A stretch of 14,209 nt of DNA from NCBI GenBank assembly GCA_002437585.1, contig DJQM01000013.1:1-14209 (forward strand). Reading direction: 5' to 3'. This document shows positions 13,689 through 14,209 of the stretch, piece by piece (position 1 is the stretch's first letter; every line of letters starts with the position of its first letter). The DNA comes from Clostridiales bacterium UBA6386 (GTDB lineage: Bacteria; Bacillota; Clostridia; Oscillospirales; Oscillospiraceae). The notes under the pieces are model-generated. The model was not told the origin of the DNA. It made no database searches and was given only the letters and a program-made list of their open reading frames with translations. The position numbers were made by a program, and so were the translations under genes.

Positions 13689-14126
13689 TCACCCCAAGCT
13701 GCCCAGCAATCTGGCAATCATCGCGCACCGGGCGGCGGCGTTGTCCGCCAATATCCGGAACACGCTCCCCGTTTCCGGCTCCGCCGAACGGGCCAGGTAC
13801 TCGGTCTGAGCCCGGCAAGTGCTCCGAAAGCACTGGTCAAGCAGCCGGATCGCCCCCTCCTCCGGCGGCGGCACCGGCTGCATGACCCCGCCGTCCCCGC
13901 CCCGCAGCCGCTCCAGTCCCCGGAGCACCCCGTCGTTCTCCATTTCCTGACGGAAGAGCCGGAGGGTCAGTTCCCGGACATTTCCCCGCAAAGAATTCGC
14001 CAGATGTCGGTAAATGCCCGCCAGAACCATACTCTCCCGGCGCAGAGGGCGCAGACTTCCCGCTTCCCTTGCCATAGGCTGCCGTACCCGCTGCCAGACC
14101 TGACTTTCCCACTGCTGTTCCTGCAT
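13689..14126 (-). CDS. Helical hypothetical protein, possibly ferritin-like fold
   Basis: 145 residues, almost all helical by composition, with a proline-rich linker (QPVPPPEE) near 83-90 between two halves. Each half has a similar pattern: LAGIYRHLANSL (35-46), and TEYLARSAEPETG (108-120) followed by FRILADNAAARCAMIARLLG. Two antiparallel helix pairs would give a four-helix bundle like rubrerythrin-type proteins, but the paired ExxH iron ligands are not evident, so metal binding is doubtful. AAGGAGG (14134-14140) is 7 nt from ATG 14126 and only 1 nt from ATG 14132, so 14126 is preferred. The function is unknown. Confidence 0.7.
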   Translation of the reverse strand: MQEQQWESQVWQRVRQPMAREAGSLRPLRRESMVLAGIYRHLANSLRGNVRELTLRLFRQEMENDGVLRGLERLRGGDGGVMQPVPPPEEGAIRLLDQCFRSTCRAQTEYLARSAEPETGSVFRILADNAAARCAMIARLLGSLG

Positions 14127-14209
14127 ACCCATTCCTCCTTATGCCAGTATAGGGCAAATCACCCGGTTTTTGTGAAAGAAATTTCCGATATGTATGTGCT
14201 AAAATGAAG

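Noticed and set aside
14146..14151. Leftward -10-like TATACT before the gene at 13689-14126
   Set aside because: No matching -35 at 17 nt, and transcription would start within the ribosome site.
1..14209. CRISPR arrays, prophage genes, transposases, toxin-antitoxin or defence genes
   Set aside because: I looked on both strands for regular spacers, recombinases and typical motifs and found none.

Overview
The window looks like chromosomal DNA from a GC-rich, anaerobic, gut-type Clostridia member, most likely Oscillospiraceae/Ruminococcaceae. This is an inference from several things: a cellobiose 2-epimerase that closely follows the Ruminococcus albus enzyme, a class B sortase, Firmicutes-style promoters and AGGAGG ribosome sites, tRNAs with encoded CCA, and intergenic palindromic repeats of a kind common in this group. 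Nothing looks like a phage, plasmid or defence island; the genes are ordinary housekeeping and accessory genes. The unusual material is mostly in the intergenic DNA.

Layout. 1-221: possible end of a rightward gene, a repeat end and a hairpin. 222-3142: divergent pair, cellobiose 2-epimerase (-) and a leucine-rich-repeat surface protein (+), each with a good promoter in the 143-bp gap. 3143-3428: first copy of a long structured hairpin repeat, then a promoter. 3429-4220: class B sortase. 4221-4743: terminator, a 332-bp MITE-like element with 15-bp perfect inverted ends, and a promoter. 4744-7086: GH2 glycosidase. 7163-10816: one-carbon (folate) cluster, with a structured leader, fhs, a second hairpin repeat, a terminator, fchA and folD. 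10908-12299 (-): SPFH/band 7 protein preceded by its NfeD partner. 12428-12835 (-): CmpB-type membrane protein. 12896-13156: tRNA-Met and tRNA-Glu on one transcript. 13170-13684: two small proteins between a perfect consensus promoter and a terminator. 13689-14126 (-): helical hypothetical protein.

How the genes fit. fhs, fchA and folD together cover formate to 5,10-methylene-THF. The FolD lacks the lysine and glutamine normally needed for cyclohydrolase activity, so FchA probably supplies that step. The epimerase and the GH2 enzyme suggest beta-linked oligosaccharide use, but they are in separate transcription units. NfeD and the SPFH protein form a known membrane-microdomain pair.

The best candidate for something undescribed is the roughly 90-nt hairpin repeat at 3203-3296 and 9040-9128. 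Its two copies differ at 20 of 89 positions, yet six base pairs are changed on both sides in a compensatory way and the apical hairpin is invariant. The fhs leader, whose 5' strand can pair with two alternative partners, is the second.
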